The position numbers and the translations under genes were made by a program. Of a DNA stretch of 64,000 nucleotides, positions 61,601 to 64,000 are shown one piece after another. Location: contig CAYXAP010000017.1 of the NCBI GenBank assembly GCA_964462035.1, forward strand, positions 62,001 to 126,000. Direction: 5' to 3'. How positions within the stretch are numbered: the first letter of the stretch is position 1; each line of letters starts with the position of its first letter. The DNA comes from UBA1660 sp964462035. Its GTDB lineage: Bacteria; Myxococcota_A; Polyangia; Polyangiales; Houyiibacteriaceae. The notes beneath the pieces are model-generated. The model saw only the letters and a list, made by a program, of their open reading frames with translations. It ran no database searches and was not told the origin of the DNA.

Positions 61601-61633
61601 CTCGCCAGACTGGGGTGCGGATCCGTCGGCCAT
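58604..61633 (-). CDS. uvrA: Excinuclease ABC subunit A
   Basis: Encodes 1009 residues from MADGSAPQ; a GTG 33 bases upstream is possible. UvrA finds lesions in nucleotide-excision repair as a dimeric ATPase. Two ABC modules are present, with Walker A GLSGSGKSS and GVSGSGKST, and signature LSGGEAQR twice. The first zinc site is unusual: the typical CxxH/CxxC region after LLFARAGKPHCW reads as a longer insert (KKKRDGTVTERC). The second zinc site (ACQGQG and CEVCEG) is intact. Identity is certain. Confidence 0.97.
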   Translation of the reverse strand: MADGSAPQSGEPLPYDKQGERRFEPIREIRVRGAREHNLKAVDVDIPRDRLVVVTGLSGSGKSSLAFDTIFAEGQRKYMESLSAYARQFLDQQKKPDVESIEGLPPTIAIEQRSAGHNPRSTVATSTEIYDYLRLLFARAGKPHCWAPTKKKRDGTVTERCGLPIDRAHPSQITDAVSALPEGTRLMVLAPIVKAKKGFHRDVLEQLAKDGYVRARVNGDVVDLGDVLANEGENPLGLGRYEKHTVEAVVDRLVVRESSRGRLADSVETALKTGGGVVVVLTQTPDGEKETVYSEHYACSVHPGFSLDELEPRLFSFNSPQGACPGCQGLGVLLEYDEDLILPDPELKIGKDGVKPWKKAGPAGMFSGRLKRRFCRRFDVTMGTKIGDLSDELRAILLYGTSEEEEEEYGAEWGGVIPHLEGWFEKTDSKWVKEFLQDFMTEQECPDCKGNRLNLKALSVMLETSVALPKEVAADRKRLGLTKDRKKLTLADFAKLDIETATGILAGLKLGSEQQMIAKPIEREVKARLGFLTSVGLGYLSLDRRTSTLSGGEAQRIRLATQVGSGIVGTAYVLDEPTIGLHPRDNARLIRTLRHLADIGNTVIVVEHDEEMIRAADHVLDIGPGPGVHGGEVIAQGTIEEIAQIDRSLTGKYLVGELEVPTPKAKDRRKLNKRQALVVKGARQHNLKKVDATFPLGGLLAVTGVSGSGKSTLVNDILLAACKREINGSRVKPGKHDRVNGLGKIDRVIEVDQSPIGRTPRSNPATYTGMFTEIRNIFAATNEARARGYKVGRFSFNVKGGRCEACQGQGVKKIEMHFLPDIFVECEVCEGARYNRETLQVDYRGKNIAEVLAMTVEDAVDFFANHPKILRFAKCLNDVGLGYLTLGQPSTTLSGGEAQRVKLASELGKGDTLRGQQEHTLYVLDEPTTGLHFEDVRKLITVLERLVDQGNTVLVIEHNLDVIKSADWLVDLGPEGGDGGGRIVAFGTPEDVAKVDESHTGQFLRPILG

Positions 61634-61683
61634 GGGGGTCGGCAGTCTAGTGTCGACCTGTGACACGTCGAGGTGGCCCGTGA

Positions 61684-61740
61684 CCCAGGGGGGGGCAGGC
61701 CACGAAAAGACTGGGGAACTCGGTTGCCTGGCCCCCTGGG
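61684..61740 (-). terminator. Hairpin downstream of the MopE-like gene
   Basis: CCCAGGGGG (61684) pairs with CCCCCTGGG (61732-61740), and CAGGC with GCCTG inside it, around a loop of about 24 bases. It starts 2 bp after the stop. No T tract follows. Confidence 0.5.
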
Positions 61741-61742
61741 AG

Positions 61743-63059
61743 CTAGCCCGGCGGTATGCAGACGCCGGTCTGGCGACCGGCGAAGACGTTCGGATTGGCC
61801 GAGTAGGGGTTGCAGGTGTAGCCGGCGTCGTCGCAGGTCGCGTCGTCGCCGACGAGGCAGATCTGGCGGCAGTTCATCGTCATGCCCGACGCGCAGGTGA
61901 AGCCGCCCGCGCACTCGAGGGAGCCGGAAGAGCAGGTCGTGCCATTGCCCCCCATCCCGGGGATGCGGCACTCGAGGTAGGGGAGGTTGCCCAGCGCACC
62001 GCCGACGAAGACGTCGCAGACGCTGCCCGCGGGGCACCCGAGCTGCGAGAAGTGATCGCAGGGGTGGGTGCAGACGAACTCCAGGACCCCGCGCTCGGAG
62101 TCCCGCAGCTGGAAGCAGCGCCGCTGGATGTCGGTGCCCATCCGGCCGCAGGTCGCGTCGTCGCCGTAGTCGGCGCAGGTTCGATGACAGGTCGGTGCGG
62201 CGCCGAAGTGGGCGAAGCAGGTCTCGCCGTCGTCGCAGTCGGCGGCCGAGCCGCAGGGGCGAGCGTCCTCGAAGGTCGGCAGGTCGCCCGGGTCGCAGCC
62301 TTCGTCGACCTCGCCGTCACAGTCGTCGTCGAAGCCATCACAGAGCTCGCTCGCCAGCGGGCCCCGGTCGGCGTCGGTGTCGTCGCAGTCGAGTGGCAGG
62401 AGCGAGCGGCCCTCCTGGGGCTCGCAGGCCGTGATCGCGCCGTCCATCGCCCCGAAGCCGTCGCCATCGGCGTCGGGGTACCAATCGACCTCGTTGCGCT
62501 CCTCGTCGATGTCTCCGTCGCAGTCGTTGTCGAGCCCGTCGCAGAGCTCGGGCTGGGTGGGCGAGCGCGCGATGGTCGTGTCGTCGCAGTCGCCACCGCA
62601 GTTGCCCTCGTTGCAGCACATGAGGTCGAAGGCTCCGTCACCGTCGCGGTCGAGCTCGCCCACGGTGGTCAGGCTGCAGTCCTCGTCGTGACCGAGGTCG
62701 CAGATCTCCGGGTTGCCGGGGTAGCGGTTCGCGTCGTCGTCGTCACAGTCGTCGCCGCCGCAGGCGATCGCGTCGTGGCCGTCGCCGTCCGCGTCGCGCT
62801 CCACGAGGCAATCGACCTCGCACCGGTCGCCGATCTCGTCGCAGCGGCCTGCGCAGCGCTCGGGCCCGCTGCGGCACCCACGCGCGTCCGAGTCGGCGGC
62901 GACCTCACACAGCTCTCGGCCGTTGCAGAAGATGCCGTCGTCGCAGTCCGAGTCGATGCGGCACGGCTCGGTGGGGCCACCGTCGGGGCTGGCGCCCTCG
63001 CCGCCACAGGCGAACGCGAGGAGGGTCGTGGCCAAGAGCATCGAACGCATTCCCACCAT
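61743..63059 (-). CDS. MopE-like Asp/Cys-rich lipoprotein
   Basis: Encodes 438 residues from MVGMRS; GGGA lies 6 bases upstream. The signal LLATTLLAFAC ends in a lipobox. Three copies of the putative metal-binding MopE motif occur: CDDDDANRYPGNPEICD, CDDTTIARSPTQPELCDGLDNDCDGDIDE in two pieces, and CDDTDADRGPLASELCDGFDDDCDGEVDE likewise. A Cys-rich C-terminal region of about 180 residues follows (CTHPCDHF, CDVFVGG, CASGMTMNC). Such proteins are frequent on myxobacterial surfaces, with no known activity beyond suspected Ca/Cu binding. Downstream, toward uvrA, a hairpin is present. Confidence 0.87.
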   Translation of the reverse strand: MVGMRSMLLATTLLAFACGGEGASPDGGPTEPCRIDSDCDDGIFCNGRELCEVAADSDARGCRSGPERCAGRCDEIGDRCEVDCLVERDADGDGHDAIACGGDDCDDDDANRYPGNPEICDLGHDEDCSLTTVGELDRDGDGAFDLMCCNEGNCGGDCDDTTIARSPTQPELCDGLDNDCDGDIDEERNEVDWYPDADGDGFGAMDGAITACEPQEGRSLLPLDCDDTDADRGPLASELCDGFDDDCDGEVDEGCDPGDLPTFEDARPCGSAADCDDGETCFAHFGAAPTCHRTCADYGDDATCGRMGTDIQRRCFQLRDSERGVLEFVCTHPCDHFSQLGCPAGSVCDVFVGGALGNLPYLECRIPGMGGNGTTCSSGSLECAGGFTCASGMTMNCRQICLVGDDATCDDAGYTCNPYSANPNVFAGRQTGVCIPPG

Positions 63060-63116
63060 GCGGAGTCCCATATCAGGGAAACGGACCTCGGGGCAGTGAA
63101 CCTCCGTCACCAACGC

Positions 63117-63152
63117 GACGGCGCCCAGCGGGTGAACCCGCCGGGCGCCGTC
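63117..63152 (-). terminator. Hairpin downstream of the DUF1554-like gene
   Basis: GACGGCGCCC (63117) pairs with GGGCGCCGTC (63143), with an inner CGGG/CCCG stem and TGAA loop. It begins 17 bp after the stop of the gene at 63169. Confidence 0.6.
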
Positions 63153-63168
63153 GTCGATGGGCTTCGGC

Positions 63169-64000
63169 TCAGGGGAGCTCGAAGCAGTAGAAGCGCCGGT
63201 ACTGGAAGCAGAGGCTCGGCCCTCGCTGGACCCACTGCTCGCCGGTCGAGCCGGCGTAGCCGCGCGCTCCGTTCACGTAGATGCTGGTCGAGGTCCAGTC
63301 GATGCAGGTGGCGTCCATCCCGGTGCCATCCATCAGGCTGCCGCTCCACATCTCCTGGTTGGTGTTCACGATGTCGCCGTTGGCGTCCACGTTGAGCGGC
63401 ATCTCCAGCGCGGAGGCGGTGATGGCGTCGGGGCCGGCCGCCACCGGGCTGCCGTCGAGGGCGACCCAGCCGGGGTGGTCCGCCGGCGGCTCGGTGAAGA
63501 AGGTGCAGCCTTCGGCCTGCTTGCCGGAGCCACCGCGGATGCGGCACGCGGCGTCGTCGTCGCTGTCGCTGAGGTAGGCCACGAAGCGCTCGGGGTTGGC
63601 GAGACCGGCGGCTTCGGCGTCGGCCTGACAGACCTCGTCGGCGCCGGCGAGCCCACCGAAGGACCCGTCCTCGGCGGTGACGCTGACGAAGGCGGTGAGC
63701 CCCTGGCGGCGGTGGCGGTCGGCCACGCCGAAGCTCGAGGCGTCCGGGAGCTGCATGCACACGAGGCTCTGCACGGTGTCGCACTCGGTCGGGATGTTGC
63801 CGTCGAGCACGCGGCCGTCGATGTCGCGCGCGCTGTCGCCATCCTGGCCACTGCTCACGCTCGTCCAGTCCTCACAGGTCTGGTCGACCTCGCCGCTGCG
63901 GTTGGTGCCGAGCCAGACGCTGGCGCCCTCGGCGAGGGTGCCGTCCGCGTGGAAGCGGAGCGGGCTGCGGAAGTCCTCGGCCGCGAGGCCGTCCGCGCCC
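63169..64000 (-). CDS. DUF1554/C-type-lectin-like secreted protein (5' end outside window)
   Basis: The frame is open from the right edge; 276 residues are visible. Two lectin-like modules are seen. The first ends WLGTNRSGEVDQTCEDWTS...SLVCMQLP. The second begins GLTAFVSVTAEDGSFGGLAGADEVCQADAEAAGL (split across two strands) and ends SIYVNGARGYAG...SLCFQYRRFYCFELP. The pattern GADEVCQ...F.AYLSD...TC.DW is that of DUF1554, a collectin-like fold. N-terminal signal and further domains lie beyond the window. Confidence 0.8.
   Translation of the reverse strand, partial: GADGLAAEDFRSPLRFHADGTLAEGASVWLGTNRSGEVDQTCEDWTSVSSGQDGDSARDIDGRVLDGNIPTECDTVQSLVCMQLPDASSFGVADRHRRQGLTAFVSVTAEDGSFGGLAGADEVCQADAEAAGLANPERFVAYLSDSDDDAACRIRGGSGKQAEGCTFFTEPPADHPGWVALDGSPVAAGPDAITASALEMPLNVDANGDIVNTNQEMWSGSLMDGTGMDATCIDWTSTSIYVNGARGYAGSTGEQWVQRGPSLCFQYRRFYCFELP

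Overview
This GC-rich 64 kb window is a bacterial chromosome segment. Its gene content points to a myxobacterium-like member of the Myxococcota (Polyangiales/Sandaracinus type); this is an inference. The supporting features are a soluble Ser/Thr kinase, several enhancer-binding response regulators, PEGA-domain and AgmX/PglI-type envelope proteins, many Cys-rich or Asp-rich lipoproteins (MopE-like, FG-GAP, DUF1554-like), long Pro/Ala-rich linkers, and GTG/TTG starts. I saw no rRNA, tRNA, CRISPR array, insertion sequence or prophage. The window reads as core chromosome with patches of lineage-specific genes. No gene-free stretch exceeds 300 bases.

Layout. 0-8 kb: end of a zinc-finger protein, NAD-dependent DNA ligase (ligA), an Asp/Met-repeat lipoprotein, a Ser/Thr kinase and a large MshEN-linker-HEAT protein. 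8-14 kb: a lipoprotein fusing a serine beta-lactamase-fold domain to a NamZ exo-muramidase domain, a rhomboid protease, an HTTM protein with a small partner, and a DUF1415 protein. 14-20 kb: a tightly overlapped set of two response regulators (NtrC-type then OmpR-type) and a lipoprotein, then an FG-GAP lipoprotein coupled to a TPR/PEGA protein. 20-25 kb: HAD phosphatase and TlpA thioredoxin pair, a coiled-coil membrane protein, a structured intergenic region, a SUKH protein and a GST-kappa/DsbA-fold isomerase. 25-28 kb: boxC-boxB of aerobic benzoyl-CoA degradation.

28-40 kb: a four-module zf-TFIIB protein, a PAS histidine kinase, endonuclease III translationally coupled to a second DsbA-fold isomerase, an M50 protease with a TPR tail, a thioesterase, an exported methyltransferase-fold lipoprotein, an AgmX/PglI-type protein, and a sahR-ahcY unit (SAH-sensing repressor plus S-adenosylhomocysteinase) with a palindrome at the sahR start. 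40-50 kb: YihY membrane protein, YHYH lipoprotein, small proteins, a baeRF-type protein, a Lys-rich tandem-repeat protein, a second NtrC-type regulator, a vWA lipoprotein and a glutathionyl-hydroquinone reductase. 50-64 kb: DUF3634 protein, an unknown gene, argE overlapping an argA-type N-acetylglutamate synthase, a large receiver/DUF4388-like/TPR membrane protein interrupted by a 100-N assembly gap, egtD, uvrA, a MopE-like lipoprotein and a DUF1554-like protein running off the right edge.

Linked functions include DNA repair (ligA, nth, uvrA), methyl-cycle control (sahR-ahcY), the two ends of arginine/ornithine metabolism (argA, argE), thiol and aromatic chemistry (boxB, boxC, two DsbA-fold isomerases, GS-HQR, egtD) and envelope or signalling proteins. 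The most interesting items are the amidase-like/NamZ fusion, the sahR operator, the alternative-hairpin region before the SUKH gene, the KFAKQAPAK repeat protein, a 19-bp perfect inverted repeat at 17.2-17.4 kb, and the repeat-associated assembly gap.
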